Source: Seonamhaeicola maritimus (GTDB taxonomy: Bacteria > Bacteroidota > Bacteroidia > Flavobacteriales > Flavobacteriaceae). From it: a stretch of DNA of 64,000 nt. Positions 17,531 to 29,033 of this stretch are shown one piece after another; positions within the stretch are counted from its first letter, which is position 1; every line of letters starts with the position of its first letter. Both the position numbers and the translations under genes were made by a program. The stretch lies in the NCBI RefSeq assembly GCF_008056315.1, contig NZ_VRKQ01000018.1, forward strand, positions 3,772 through 67,771, written 5' to 3'. Under the pieces are notes generated by a model. That model was not told where the DNA came from and did no database searches. It worked only from the letters and a program-made list of their open reading frames with translations.

Positions 17531-17556
17531 AAAAAGCTCCTAGAAAAGGAGCTTTT
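17531..17556 (-). terminator. terminator of icd
   Basis: Minus strand: AAGCTCC, a seven-base loop, GGAGCTT, then a run of nine T. It lies 23 bases past the icd stop. Confidence 0.85.
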
Positions 17557-17578
17557 AACAAGTTGTTAGGTTTTTTGT

Positions 17579-19789
<2,211 letters not shown>

Positions 19790-19849
19790 TTATTAGAATG
19801 CTAAAAACTTATAAAAATTAGCAGATTCATTTTTAGCGATGCGAATATA

Positions 19850-19857
19850 CAAAAATA
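19850..19857 (-). promoter_or_regulatory. -7 promoter element of icd
   Basis: Minus-strand TATTTTTG matches the Bacteroidota TAnnTTTG -7 consensus and lies 82 bases before the icd start codon. Confidence 0.5.
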
Positions 19858-19982
19858 GCCCATTAAATTGGCGATTCTATTAAATGAAAAGTAGTGATTC
19901 TTCCAAATTTGTTAGAATTTTAAAAAATTGGTTTACCAATACGAATTTGATAAAAAATGGTCATTGAAGTTATAAAATAACA

Positions 19983-20026
19983 AAAGCCATATCACTGCAG
20001 AATTAAATCTCCTTTGATATGGCTTT
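19983..20026. repeat. inverted repeat, 12-bp arms
   Basis: AAAGCCATATCA at 19983-19994 is repeated inverted as TGATATGGCTTT at 20015-20026, with a 20-base gap. It could be a terminator or the end of a decayed mobile element. Confidence 0.5.
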
Positions 20027-20580
20027 CTTTGAAATTACAATTCTGTTATCTATTTAGTATGTCTACCAAATCGGTTTAAATTTTCATCAAACCTTTTCAA
20101 CTTCAGTCTTGTATTTCAATGAAGCATTTTATGTGTAATTTTCAAAATGTATTGACCTAATTACTAAAATGCCTCAGTTAATTGTTCTTTTTGATGCTAT
20201 CAAGTTTCCTTTCGTTTTCACGTTGGGTTTGTTTCAAGCATTGCTCATATTTACAACAATCACTTTCGCTTTTGTTACATTTTTAAGCTTTCAACTGCAC
20301 CAGTTGCTACCTGCTTTCGCATATAGGACTTTTTACAGTATCATGATTTTTTGGTTATCCACGCATACACCTGGCACCTCAAAATCTCAAAAAACAATTA
20401 TAATAAAGAACGTTACCTTATTAGAAATAACATTAATTCACTCTTAAAATGAAAACAATTCCTAAGAATTTGTTGTTATTCCTTCTGCTAAGATAAGACC
20501 AGAAATCAAAAAAACAAATTTTTTAAGGGTTTAGATATCAACCGGTTATAAACCACACTTATTAACTTTTGTTAATAAAA

Positions 20581-20607
20581 AAAGCCTTGATTTTAAATCA
20601 AGGCTTT
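20581..20607 (-). terminator. terminator of rplS
   Basis: AAAGCCTTGATTT and its inverted copy AAATCAAGGCTTT separated by one base, followed by T-rich sequence on the minus strand. It begins 26 bases past the rplS stop. Confidence 0.9.
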
Positions 20608-20633
20608 TAATTGTTTTAGTTTTTAAAGTAATT

Positions 20634-20984
20634 CTAGTGTCTGCTCTCTTTAATTCTAGCTTTCTTACCAGTAAGGCCTCTAAAGTAGAATATACGTGCT
20701 CTACGTACTTTACCACGTTTATTTACTTCTATTTTTTGTAATGCAGGTAAATTAATTGGGAAGATACGCTCTACTCCAATTGATCCTGACATTTTTCTAA
20801 TTGTAAAGGTTTCAGAAGATCCAGATCCTCTACGTTGAATAACTACACCTCTAAAAAACTGAGTTCTAGTTTTGCTACCCTCTTTAATTTCGTAATAAAC
20901 TGTAATTGTATCGCCAGCTCCAAACTCTGGTAAGTCTTTTCTTGTTACAAATTCGTCTTGAACAAATTTTACTAAAGATTCCAT
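20634..20984 (-). CDS. rplS: 50S ribosomal protein L19
   Basis: A 116-residue large-subunit protein at the 30S-50S interface. The hallmarks are all present: PEFGAGDTITVYYEIKEG, TQFFRGVVIQRRG, GVERIFPINLPALQKIEV and RRARIFYFRGLTGKKARIKE. Length is normal for the family. In most relatives it directly follows trmD; here a small membrane-protein gene and a dispersed repeat copy (21107-21213) lie between them. Confidence 0.97.
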   Translation of the reverse strand: MESLVKFVQDEFVTRKDLPEFGAGDTITVYYEIKEGSKTRTQFFRGVVIQRRGSGSSETFTIRKMSGSIGVERIFPINLPALQKIEVNKRGKVRRARIFYFRGLTGKKARIKESRH

Positions 20985-21106
20985 CTTTTTTAATTTATAA
21001 TGGTTGTTTCAGAACAACATTCACGATTTTCGCCAGAGGTTAACCCGAAATTGGGTGCAAAAATAAGTATTAATTAATAATCTACAATATTTTGTTGGTG
21101 TTTTTT

Positions 21107-21213
21107 TTGGTGTTCCCTTTCAGGTTAGGCTATTCGCTATATCATTTAATTCTGTCATTCCTGCGAAAGCAGGAATCCATAATAAAAAGGATGCCGCTTC
21201 TATCCTTAACACA
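21107..21213 (+). repeat. dispersed GCGTTA/TAACGC-type repeat, copy A
   Basis: A divergent member of the family: GGTGTTCCC, GGTTAGGCTATTCGC, AAAAAGGATGCCGCTTC and a TATCCTTAACAC end. Nested in it is a hairpin, ATTCCTGC-GAAA-GCAGGAAT (21157-21176), a perfect 8-bp stem with a GAAA loop. Confidence 0.65.
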
Positions 21214-21216
21214 ATT

Positions 21217-21465
21217 TCAGTTGTAGACTAAATAGGCAATTGAGATACTTATTAATGCAAAAACAGTTAAACCAATTATTGCATTGAAAACCGGTTGCTG
21301 AACTTTATCTGTGATATCATTTACATTTTTTTCACCAATCAAATATTTCATTGATTTTGGCTTTCCTATAAGTTTAAAAAAATAAAATCGGGTGTATAAA
21401 CAAAGACCATGAACAATTAAACCTCTAAAAATGAATTCAATAAATATTTCTGTGATAATACTCAT
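21217..21465 (-). CDS. small membrane protein between trmD and rplS
   Basis: An 82-residue protein with an N-terminal hydrophobic helix (about 3-22) and a C-terminal one (about 62-81). The start codon directly follows the trmD stop (TAAATG), with a GGAGG sequence inside the end of trmD, one of the few Shine-Dalgarno-like sites here. Not recognised beyond a possible conserved flavobacterial small membrane protein. Its position suggests co-transcription with trmD. Confidence 0.65.
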   Translation of the reverse strand: MSIITEIFIEFIFRGLIVHGLCLYTRFYFFKLIGKPKSMKYLIGEKNVNDITDKVQQPVFNAIIGLTVFALISISIAYLVYN

Positions 21466-22143
21466 TTATTCCTCCAATAAATCTGGTCGTCTATCTTTAG
21501 TACGTTGGTAGGCCTGATCTTCTCGCCACTTTTCAATCTCTGGGAAGTTACCACTAAATAGAACTTCTGGTACATCCCAACCATTATATTCTCTTGGGCG
21601 TGTATAAATGGGAGGCGCCAATAAATTGTCCTGAAACGAATCTGTAAGTGCAGAAGTTTCATTACCTAAAACCCCTGGAATTAATCTAATTACCGCATCA
21701 CAAAGAACAGCAGCACCCAACTCGCCACCTGATAATACATAATCGCCAATAGAGATTTCTTTGGTGATGAAATGGTCTCTAACACGTTGGTCTACACCTT
21801 TATAATGACCGCATAGAATAATAATGTTCTCTTTTAATGATAGTTGATTAGCGATACCTTGGTTTAATGTTTCACCATCTGGTGTCATATATATTATCTC
21901 ATCATAATTTCGTTCTGCTTTTAAGCCAGAGATACACTTGTCTATGGGTTCAATCATCATTACCATACCAGCACCACCTCCAAATTGATAATCGTCAATA
22001 CTTTTATAATTATCGGTTGTGTAATCTCTTAAATTATGAAAATGAACTTCCACCAAATTAGCATCAATGGCACGTTTTAAAATAGAGGCTTCAAACGGAC
22101 TCTTTAGTAACTCAGGTAAAACGGTAATAATATCTATGCGCAT
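21466..22143 (-). CDS. trmD: tRNA (guanine37-N1)-methyltransferase
   Basis: A 225-residue SPOUT enzyme that methylates G37 next to the anticodon using S-adenosylmethionine and so prevents frameshifting. The trefoil-knot motifs are clear: [15 protein letters not shown] (about 50-63), [15 protein letters not shown] (about 108-122) and [16 protein letters not shown] (about 130-145). Its length is typical. A TATCTTTGC box at 22164-22172 (minus strand) fits a promoter. Confidence 0.97.
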   Translation of the reverse strand: MRIDIITVLPELLKSPFEASILKRAIDANLVEVHFHNLRDYTTDNYKSIDDYQFGGGAGMVMMIEPIDKCISGLKAERNYDEIIYMTPDGETLNQGIANQLSLKENIIILCGHYKGVDQRVRDHFITKEISIGDYVLSGGELGAAVLCDAVIRLIPGVLGNETSALTDSFQDNLLAPPIYTRPREYNGWDVPEVLFSGNFPEIEKWREDQAYQRTKDRRPDLLEE

Positions 22144-22297
22144 TGGTATTCCTTAAAAGTGCTGCAAAGATAAATTAATTGTTGATTATTTTGAGAAAGT
22201 ACTTTTTTAAATGAAGAAAGTTAAACTTTTAATTAAAATCAATTTTACTAGATTTCTGATGATGCCTTATATTAGTCTTTATAAAAAAGAGAATTAT

Positions 22298-22954
22298 ATG
22301 ATTGATATTGCTTTACTTGATTATTTAGAAACTTACTTAACAGAAAACAGGAGAACACGTTTTAATGAAGTACTTTCTAAACGAACCAAGCATTTTACTG
22401 TGGCTACAGAAGATGTATATCAATTACATAACACCAGTGCGGTTATTAGAAGTTGTGATGTTTTTGGTATTCAGGAAGTGAACATTATTGAAGAGCAAAA
22501 CACCAAACGTATTGATAGAGAAATTGCAATGGGGGCTCAAAAGTGGGTGGATTTAAATCGTTATCATTCCGTTAGAGATTGTATTGAAGATTTAAAAGAA
22601 AAAGGATATCAAATTGTTGCAACTACGCCTCATACTAACGACTGTAGTTTAAACGATTTTGATATAACCAAAAAGTCTTGTTTTTTCTTTGGTAGGGAAA
22701 CAGAAGGATTGTCTGATGAAGTTTTAGAGTCAGCCGATTGTTATTTGAAAATCCCCATGGCCGGTTTTACAGAAAGCTTGAATATTTCTGTTTCGGCGGC
22801 TATCATATTACAACATGTTACATCTAAACTTAAACAGACGGATTTTAATTGGCGACTTTCGGTAACTGAAATACAAGAAAAGAAGTTAGATTGGATAGCT
22901 AAAACCATTAAGAGTTATGACAAGATTGTAGCTCGTTTCTATAATAAGTCATAA
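22298..22954 (+). CDS. trmH: TrmH-family (SpoU) RNA 2'-O-methyltransferase
   Basis: A 218-residue SpoU methyltransferase, most like tRNA (Gm18) methyltransferase. I take the start at 22298 (MIDIALLDYLETYLTENRRT), the normal start of flavobacterial members; the frame upstream to 22211 adds 29 residues without homologous look. SPOUT motifs: HNTSAVIRSCDVFGIQEV (motif 1), FFFGRETEGLS (motif 2) and IPMAGFTESLNISVSAAI (motif 3). The substrate call (tRNA G18) comes from family resemblance. Confidence 0.9.
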   Translation: MIDIALLDYLETYLTENRRTRFNEVLSKRTKHFTVATEDVYQLHNTSAVIRSCDVFGIQEVNIIEEQNTKRIDREIAMGAQKWVDLNRYHSVRDCIEDLKEKGYQIVATTPHTNDCSLNDFDITKKSCFFFGRETEGLSDEVLESADCYLKIPMAGFTESLNISVSAAIILQHVTSKLKQTDFNWRLSVTEIQEKKLDWIAKTIKSYDKIVARFYNKS

Positions 22955-22991
22955 ATTTTGTAAATTCAGTCCACTAATAAAAATAGAAATT

Positions 22992-23366
22992 ATGGATAGA
23001 AATATGGTAGGTTGGTTTGAAATTCCTGTGTCAGATATGAATAGAGCCAAAGTATTTTATGAGCATGTCTTTCAAATTAAATTAGATGTTCAAAATTTTG
23101 GAGGTTTAATTATGGGCTGGTTTCCTTTTGTTGAAGGTAAAGAAGGAGCAGCTGGAACTTTAATAAAGCAGGAAACATATATTCCTAGTCAAGAGGGTAC
23201 ATTGGTTTATTTTATGAGTGATAATGTGCAAAATGAATTGGATAGAGTGGAGGTTGCAGGAGGTAAAATATACCAACCTAAAACGGAAATATCACCAGAG
23301 CATGGTTATATGGGGGTGTTTATTGATTGTGAGGGGAATAGGGTGGCACTTCACTCTAGAGTATAA
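22992..23366 (+). CDS. VOC-family (glyoxalase-like) protein
   Basis: A 124-residue vicinal-oxygen-chelate fold protein made of two beta-alpha-beta-beta-beta units (start MVGWFEIPVSDMNRAKVFYE, second half at about 70-124 with HGYMGVFIDCEGNRVALHS). Such proteins bind a metal and act on various small molecules; the reaction here is unknown. It ends just before a bidirectional terminator shared with the convergent gene. Confidence 0.85.
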   Translation: MDRNMVGWFEIPVSDMNRAKVFYEHVFQIKLDVQNFGGLIMGWFPFVEGKEGAAGTLIKQETYIPSQEGTLVYFMSDNVQNELDRVEVAGGKIYQPKTEISPEHGYMGVFIDCEGNRVALHSRV

Positions 23367-23398
23367 AAAAAAGAGAAGCTTTCCCTTCTCTTTTTTTT
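23365..23398. terminator. bidirectional terminator
   Basis: AAGAGAAG-CTTTCC-CTTCTCTT flanked by A8 on the left and T8 on the right, so it can terminate both convergent genes. Confidence 0.85.
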
Positions 23399-23400
23399 AT

Positions 23401-24174
23401 CTATAGCCTATTATTTCTACCTCTACTCAATATCTTGTATTCTTCGTAGCATTCACTTATGGCATCAAGAACTTGTAAATCGTTAGCCGTTTGAATAAAT
23501 CCCTGTGAATAATTACATTGACTAACTATTTCATCTAAATCTACTCTTTCAACTTTAAGTAAGGCAGCAAGCATTTCGCGATCGAACCTAGAAGCTAATA
23601 AGTTCCTAATCTTATCATCCTCTTTCATCTTTTTTAGTTTCCGTAATTCGTTTGGTTTTTTGCCAAACATTCTATGCAGAAAATCTGCTGGATTGAAAAT
23701 AGAACCTATTATTTTATTAATGCCTTTAGGTTTGCCAGCCTCATAACCACTTGATAAACCAGAAATTTGATAACGGTAATTATCATTAGGTTCCGGTACC
23801 TGCTTAATATCAACCTCTAAATATCCGGTTAGTTTAAGCTGATTAACAACTACTTCTTCAAGCGCTAAAGCTAATTCCGTTAGTTTTATTTCAGAGCTTC
23901 CAAACTTTAACCAATCATTAGTAACTCTAACTTTTATAGATTTAAACCCAAGGTAAGAAAAGTGAAGCGTATCATTAACTTTTGCACTGATTTCAAATTC
24001 TCCTTTACTATTAGTAGAGGTTCCTTTTACTTCATTAAGATTAACAATATTTACACTCTCTAAAGGTTTGTTATTGGTTGAATTTAAAACGACACCAATA
24101 GCCATTGTATCATCTTGTGCCAATAATATAGCAGATGTAAAAAGAAAACAAATAACTAGTAGGTAGCGCTTCAT
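23401..24174 (-). CDS. carboxypeptidase-regulatory-like domain exported protein
   Basis: A 257-residue exported protein. The start at 24174 gives a clean signal peptide (KRYLLVICFLFTSAILLAQ); the frame reaches 24219 without a plausible signal. Residues about 22-105 form a CarboxypepD_reg-like beta-sandwich (AIGVVLNSTNNKPLESVNIV, GEFEISAKVNDTLHFSYLGF). The rest is mainly helical and Lys-rich and has no family I recognise. Proteins of this type are common free-standing relatives of the TonB receptor N-terminal domain. Confidence 0.8.
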   Translation of the reverse strand: MKRYLLVICFLFTSAILLAQDDTMAIGVVLNSTNNKPLESVNIVNLNEVKGTSTNSKGEFEISAKVNDTLHFSYLGFKSIKVRVTNDWLKFGSSEIKLTELALALEEVVVNQLKLTGYLEVDIKQVPEPNDNYRYQISGLSSGYEAGKPKGINKIIGSIFNPADFLHRMFGKKPNELRKLKKMKEDDKIRNLLASRFDREMLAALLKVERVDLDEIVSQCNYSQGFIQTANDLQVLDAISECYEEYKILSRGRNNRL

Positions 24175-24276
24175 AAATATTAAATATAACTCTAATTTGG
24201 TTATAAAAGTACTAAACAAAATAGTAACACTTCTTTTTGTATGATATTTTGACTTAAAATTAACAATTAAGTTTAA

Positions 24277-26151
24277 TTACCTTCGGGAACGTCTTGGTCT
24301 TGAAGCTCCAAAGTTATTTGATTTAGATCCAGAATCTGAGCGCCTTGGTTTAGATTCCCCTTCGCTACGGCGTCTTTCTCCTCGGTTTCCATCGGAGTCG
24401 CTTCGTCTTGAAGAACGTCTTTCACCACCACTTCGTCTTTCGTCACCACTTCGTCTTTCGTCACCACCTCTTCTATCATTACGTCGTCCGCCTCCTCCGC
24501 GGCCATCACGTCTTCCACCACTTCTTCTTCCATCACGTCTTCCTCTACCACCACGATTTTCAGAAACTTCAACATTTACAAAGCGTCCATTATGTTTAAA
24601 GTCGGTGAAGAAAGCAAGTACTTTCTCTTTTTGATCATTTTCGGTGTTAAAGAATGAAAAACTATCTTTTACTTCAACTTTAAATACATCATCTCTACCT
24701 AACTCTAAAACTTCTTTTAAGAAGTCTTTTAAACTCATCCAATCAAAACCATCTTTTTTACCAACGTTAATAAAGTATCTTGTAGATTTAGATTCGCTTT
24801 CAAAATCACGTCCTTTATCACCCGCATCAGAAATATTAAGGTTTTTAGATTTTTGATAATAATTATAAAAACGTGTAAACTCAACAGAGAAAAACTTCTT
24901 AATTAACTCATCTTTACTGGCATCTTCAAACAATTCATTAATACTGTCTAAGTGCTTATCAATTTCATGGTTTATCTCAGTATTGTGAACTTTATTGGCA
25001 AGAGACATCAATTGTATTTCACAAATCATCATACCATCAGGAATGTCTTTCTTTGTGAATTCTTTCTTTATAATGCGCTCAATACTCTTAATTTTTCTAA
25101 CCTCACTTTTAGAAACAATGACCATAGAAACACCTGTTTTTCCAGCACGCCCTGTTCTACCAGAACGGTGGGTGTAGGTTTCAATTTCATCTGGTAATTG
25201 GTAGTTAATAACGTGTGTAATATCATCAACATCAATACCACGTGCAGCAACATCGGTAGCTACAAGCATTTGTATTTGTTTGTTTCTAAACGATTTCATT
25301 ACCAAATCACGTTGATTCTGACTTAGGTCACCATGTAAAGCACCCGCGCTATAACCGTCTTCAATTAGTTGCTCCGCCACTTTTTGAGTATCACGTTTTG
25401 TTCTACAAAAAATAACTGAGAATATATCTGGATTAGCATCTGCCAAACGTTTCAATGCTTGGTAACGGTCTCTGGCGTTAACTAGATAATACTCATGAGA
25501 TACTTGATTTGTACTTTCATTTTTATTTCCAACAGTAATCTCCTCCGGACTGTACATGAAGTTTTTAGCTATAGCAGCAACTTCACGAGGCATAGTTGCA
25601 GAAAACAACCATGTATTTTTATCATCAGGTGTGTGCGATAAAATATCAGTAATATCTTCTTTAAAACCCATGTTTAGCATCTCATCAGCTTCATCTAAAA
25701 CTGAATATTGAATTTTAGAAATATCTACCAAGCGTCTGCTAATCATATCCTTCATTCTACCAGGAGTAGCCACTATAATTTGTGCCCCTCTTTTCACCTC
25801 TCTGGCTTGATCTGTAATACTAGATCCACCATAAATGGCAACCACGTTAAGTCCTTTACAATACTTACCGTATTGTTTCATTTCGTTTGTTATTTGTAAA
25901 CAAAGCTCTCTGGTAGGTGATAAAATTAAGCCTTGAGTTGTTCTGCTATCTATATCAATTTTTTGTAGCATAGGAAACCCAAAAGCAGCTGTTTTACCAG
26001 TTCCTGTTTGTGCCAAGGCAACCAAATCTGTTTCAGAATCTAATAAAATCGGAATTGCTTTTTCTTGTACTTCACTGGGTTTTGTAAACCCTAAATCTGT
26101 AATAGCTTGTAATAGGTCGTCATTAAGACCTAAATCTTGGAATGTGCTCAT
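24277..26151 (-). CDS. DEAD-box RNA helicase with DbpA domain and Arg/Gly-rich tail
   Basis: A 624-residue ATP-dependent RNA helicase of the DeaD/CsdA type, acting in ribosome assembly and RNA turnover. Helicase motifs: Q-motif near 1-25, AQTGTGKT (about 50), PTRELC, VLDEADEML, SAT, RGIDVDD and HRSGRTGRAG. Residues about 465-545 are a DbpA-type RNA-binding domain (RYFINVGKKDGFDWMSLKDF). From about 550 the tail is Arg/Gly/Ser/Asp-rich, with DERRSGDERRSG repeats, and probably a disordered RNA-binding extension. The low-complexity DNA there leaves other frames open. Confidence 0.95.
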   Translation of the reverse strand: MSTFQDLGLNDDLLQAITDLGFTKPSEVQEKAIPILLDSETDLVALAQTGTGKTAAFGFPMLQKIDIDSRTTQGLILSPTRELCLQITNEMKQYGKYCKGLNVVAIYGGSSITDQAREVKRGAQIIVATPGRMKDMISRRLVDISKIQYSVLDEADEMLNMGFKEDITDILSHTPDDKNTWLFSATMPREVAAIAKNFMYSPEEITVGNKNESTNQVSHEYYLVNARDRYQALKRLADANPDIFSVIFCRTKRDTQKVAEQLIEDGYSAGALHGDLSQNQRDLVMKSFRNKQIQMLVATDVAARGIDVDDITHVINYQLPDEIETYTHRSGRTGRAGKTGVSMVIVSKSEVRKIKSIERIIKKEFTKKDIPDGMMICEIQLMSLANKVHNTEINHEIDKHLDSINELFEDASKDELIKKFFSVEFTRFYNYYQKSKNLNISDAGDKGRDFESESKSTRYFINVGKKDGFDWMSLKDFLKEVLELGRDDVFKVEVKDSFSFFNTENDQKEKVLAFFTDFKHNGRFVNVEVSENRGGRGRRDGRRSGGRRDGRGGGGRRNDRRGGDERRSGDERRSGGERRSSRRSDSDGNRGERRRSEGESKPRRSDSGSKSNNFGASRPRRSRR

Positions 26152-26281
26152 TCTGTAATATGTATGCGATTTATTATGTGGTGTTACATAAAGAAGCGAA
26201 TCGACATACTTTTCCTAAAACTTCTAGTAACACATCCTCACGCTGAGGAATTCAAGCGGCAAAGGTAATGCTTTTTTATTT

Positions 26282-26362
26282 GGGCGTTTTAATACGCTTT
26301 CACGACTCAATCTTTTTACTTTGGCAAAAAGGATTTCAAACAGATGGTTCAATCTTTAACGC
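26282..26362 (+). repeat. dispersed GCGTTA/TAACGC-type repeat, copy F
   Basis: A degenerate copy: starts GGGCGTTTTAATACGC, has CTTTCACG in place of the GGCTTTCcg block and ends TTCAATCTTTAACGC. It sits between the DEAD-box gene promoter side and the MFS gene. Confidence 0.5.
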
Positions 26363-26443
26363 ACTTGTTTACTAATTCTGTGTTGTTGGTGTGTTGGTTT
26401 TGTTTTTGGGAAGATTTGTTTAACGGTGTCGCTAATCTCCGTT

Positions 26444-27640
26444 TCAATGCAGTTTAGGTTTTGTTTGGTGCGGTTTATTTTTTTTGTATAATACTATCAA
26501 ACCCAATATTGGGCCTAATCCTAATATTGGATAAATATATATTGGGTTGATTGTAGCCTGCAAAACATTTAGAAGCTGGATACTAATTATAGTTATTGAG
26601 AAGCCAATGCAATTTACAATGGTAAGTGCTGTCCCTTTTATTTCTGCTGAGGCATTTTGAGCGACTAGCGTTGAGAATAGAGGGGAGTCTGCAATAACAA
26701 CCATTCCCCAAAAAAGAAGAAAACCAATAAAAAAGCTTTCAGATTCGGTCAAGAACATCAAAGGAGAAAAAAGGGAGCATCCGCAAGATAAGAGAAGTGC
26801 TATAAATGCTATTCGTTTAGTTCCTAATTTTTGTGCGAGATATCCACCGAGTACACAGGCTAATCCACCGACTCCTATAATTAGGAAAGACAATAACGGA
26901 ACATTAAATGCAGCTTCAGGATGTTTCACGCTATATGTCCTTAGTATGATAGGTACAAATGCCCAAAAGGCATACAACTCCCACATGTGGCCAAAATAAC
27001 CGATGGCCGCAGAACGAAATTTATGATTTCGAAATACATCAAAAGAAGCTGATATTTCTAACTTGTTTCCTGGTTTTCGGTATGGACCGTCAGGCACCAT
27101 AATAAACATCAATAGACCACCTAACGCTCCAAGAAATGAAGTTAAGACCATTACAGATTTCCATGGAAAAGCTCCAGTCATTTCCTTCGCTAAATGTGGG
27201 AATGCAGTGCCAACCACCAAGGCACCAACTAAGAAACCAAGTGATTTACCTAATCCTTTTTCATAATGGTCCGCAGCTATTTTCATTCCTACTGGGTATA
27301 TACCGGCTAAAAAGAAGCCTGTAATAAAACGAAGTGAAAGGATGCTTGATAAGTTGTTCCCTTCCCATATTAACCCCGCATTAAATAGGGAGCCGAGTAA
27401 AGCACACGTTAAAAACACTTTTGATGGTGAAAATCGGTCAGCAATAGCTAAAACGGCGAATATCAGTGTTCCTAAAATAAAACCGAATTGTACAGCCGAG
27501 GTTAAGTGTCCTAAAGCACTTTCTTTAAGGTTGAAATTTACCATCAAATCGGCCATCACACCATTCCCTGCAAACCAGAGTGATGTACAACAGAATTGAG
27601 AGATTACGATTATCGGAAGTATTAACTTAGATTGTTTCAC
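26444..27640 (-). CDS. MFS transporter
   Basis: A 398-residue major facilitator protein with about twelve membrane helices in two halves. The start shows QFCCTSLWFAGNGVMADLM, helix 2-3 loop features are present (ADRFSPSKVFL, a motif-A-like loop), and the mid-protein cytoplasmic loop falls near 195-215. The overall look is of a small-molecule or anion efflux/uptake carrier such as the CynX/NimT-type group, but no substrate is indicated. It is a single-gene unit. Confidence 0.85.
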   Translation of the reverse strand: MKQSKLILPIIVISQFCCTSLWFAGNGVMADLMVNFNLKESALGHLTSAVQFGFILGTLIFAVLAIADRFSPSKVFLTCALLGSLFNAGLIWEGNNLSSILSLRFITGFFLAGIYPVGMKIAADHYEKGLGKSLGFLVGALVVGTAFPHLAKEMTGAFPWKSVMVLTSFLGALGGLLMFIMVPDGPYRKPGNKLEISASFDVFRNHKFRSAAIGYFGHMWELYAFWAFVPIILRTYSVKHPEAAFNVPLLSFLIIGVGGLACVLGGYLAQKLGTKRIAFIALLLSCGCSLFSPLMFLTESESFFIGFLLFWGMVVIADSPLFSTLVAQNASAEIKGTALTIVNCIGFSITIISIQLLNVLQATINPIYIYPILGLGPILGLIVLYKKNKPHQTKPKLH

Positions 27641-27788
27641 TCATAGTTTTATTCAATTGCACCTATTGGTCTTATGAATATAAATTGTTTTCATACCCTA
27701 TATAACTGAAACAAGTTCAACATATGCAAACTAAAGTAGATGAAAATTTTCATAAAGTCAAATCTGAAAATCCGTCGGCAGTGTATGT

Positions 27789-29021
27789 TTACTTCCTTAA
27801 GTTTTTAATTCGATCCAGCAAAGTAGGATGTGAATAATGCATAAATACATAAGCTGGATGTGGTGTTAAATTACTCAAGCTATTTTTTGATAATTTTTTA
27901 AGGCTGGTAATTAAAGGTTCTCCTTTATAAGTGTTTTTGGCATAATCATCTGCTTGGTATTCAAATTTTCTGGAGAATACATTCATAATCAGCCCAGTTA
28001 ACTCAGAAATAGGTGAGTAGAGTAACATAAAAGCTATAAGCCCAATATGGAAACTAGCAGTTTCAATACCCAATGCATGCGACAAGATAGGTTGTGAAAT
28101 GAATAATGATAAAATGTAAAGTGTTAAACCAGTTAACAATATTGATGCCACTAGATTAAATATGATATGTTTCTTTTTATAATGCCCAACTTCATGAGCT
28201 AAAACAGCAACAATTTCTTCGTCTTCTAAATCGTTAATCAAAGTATCATATAGTGTTACACGTTTTTCACTTCCAAAACCAGAAAAGTATGCGTTTGCTT
28301 TGGTACTTCGTTTAGAACCGTCAATCACAAATATTTTATTGAGTTTAAAACCAACTGTTTGGGCGTAAGCTGATATTTTATCCCTTAAAGAGCCTTCTTC
28401 TAATGGTGTTTGTTTGTTAAAAAGAGGTACAATGAGTTTAGAGTAAAACATATTCATAAAAATGGTGAATATGGCTATTAGTCCCCAAGCATACAACCAA
28501 AAATATTTACCTGTTACTTGATAAAACCATATAATTAATGCCAAAAGACCACCACCTAAAATAGCCAGCATCAACCAGCCTTTTATTTTGTCTAAAAAGA
28601 AAGTCTTTTTGGTGGTTTTGTTAAATCCAAACTTTTCTTCAATCACAAAGGTGCTGTAAAATGAAAAAGGAGTTGTTAAAATATCACTGGCAATCATTAT
28701 GATTCCAAAGAAAATCAAAGCAATTATAATTGGGTTACTGCTGTAACTTCTAGCAATATTATCAACAAATTCAAATCCATCAAAAACTAAAAATCCTAAA
28801 GTTAAAAGTATGGAAAATGTAGATGTTAAAATCCCGAACTTATAATTGGTAGATTTATAATTCTGAGATTTTTTGTATTCCTCCTCATCATAAACATCTT
28901 GTAAATCTTTAGGTAATTCATTATTATAATGTTTTGCATTTAAGGCGTCTAGAATTTTATCAACGATAAAATTAAGCACTATGATTGCTATGATAATATA
29001 AAATAGTGTGTTTGCTGTCAT
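27789..29021 (-). CDS. M48-family zinc metalloprotease (Ste24-like)
   Basis: A 410-residue integral membrane peptidase related to CAAX protease 1. The zinc motif HEVGHYKKKH lies at about 276-285 and the third ligand Glu in the EYQADDYAKN segment at about 351. Several membrane helices come before (about 5-20, 62-85, 100-120, 150-175, 180-200) and around 290-340. Bacterial members take part in membrane protein quality control. It abuts the methyltransferase gene at 29034-29828 with 12 bases between, so the two probably form one transcript. Confidence 0.93.
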   Translation of the reverse strand: MTANTLFYIIIAIIVLNFIVDKILDALNAKHYNNELPKDLQDVYDEEEYKKSQNYKSTNYKFGILTSTFSILLTLGFLVFDGFEFVDNIARSYSSNPIIIALIFFGIIMIASDILTTPFSFYSTFVIEEKFGFNKTTKKTFFLDKIKGWLMLAILGGGLLALIIWFYQVTGKYFWLYAWGLIAIFTIFMNMFYSKLIVPLFNKQTPLEEGSLRDKISAYAQTVGFKLNKIFVIDGSKRSTKANAYFSGFGSEKRVTLYDTLINDLEDEEIVAVLAHEVGHYKKKHIIFNLVASILLTGLTLYILSLFISQPILSHALGIETASFHIGLIAFMLLYSPISELTGLIMNVFSRKFEYQADDYAKNTYKGEPLITSLKKLSKNSLSNLTPHPAYVFMHYSHPTLLDRIKNLRK

Positions 29022-29033
29022 TTGAATTATGAG

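Noticed and set aside
20169-20447. A 92-codon plus-strand frame, hydrophobic
   Set aside because: No recognisable domain, no promoter or spacing logic, and composition that fits the reverse of AT-rich DNA.
24273-24599. Frames of 100 and 63 codons within the helicase tail
   Set aside because: Shadows of the Arg/Gly-rich low-complexity coding DNA.
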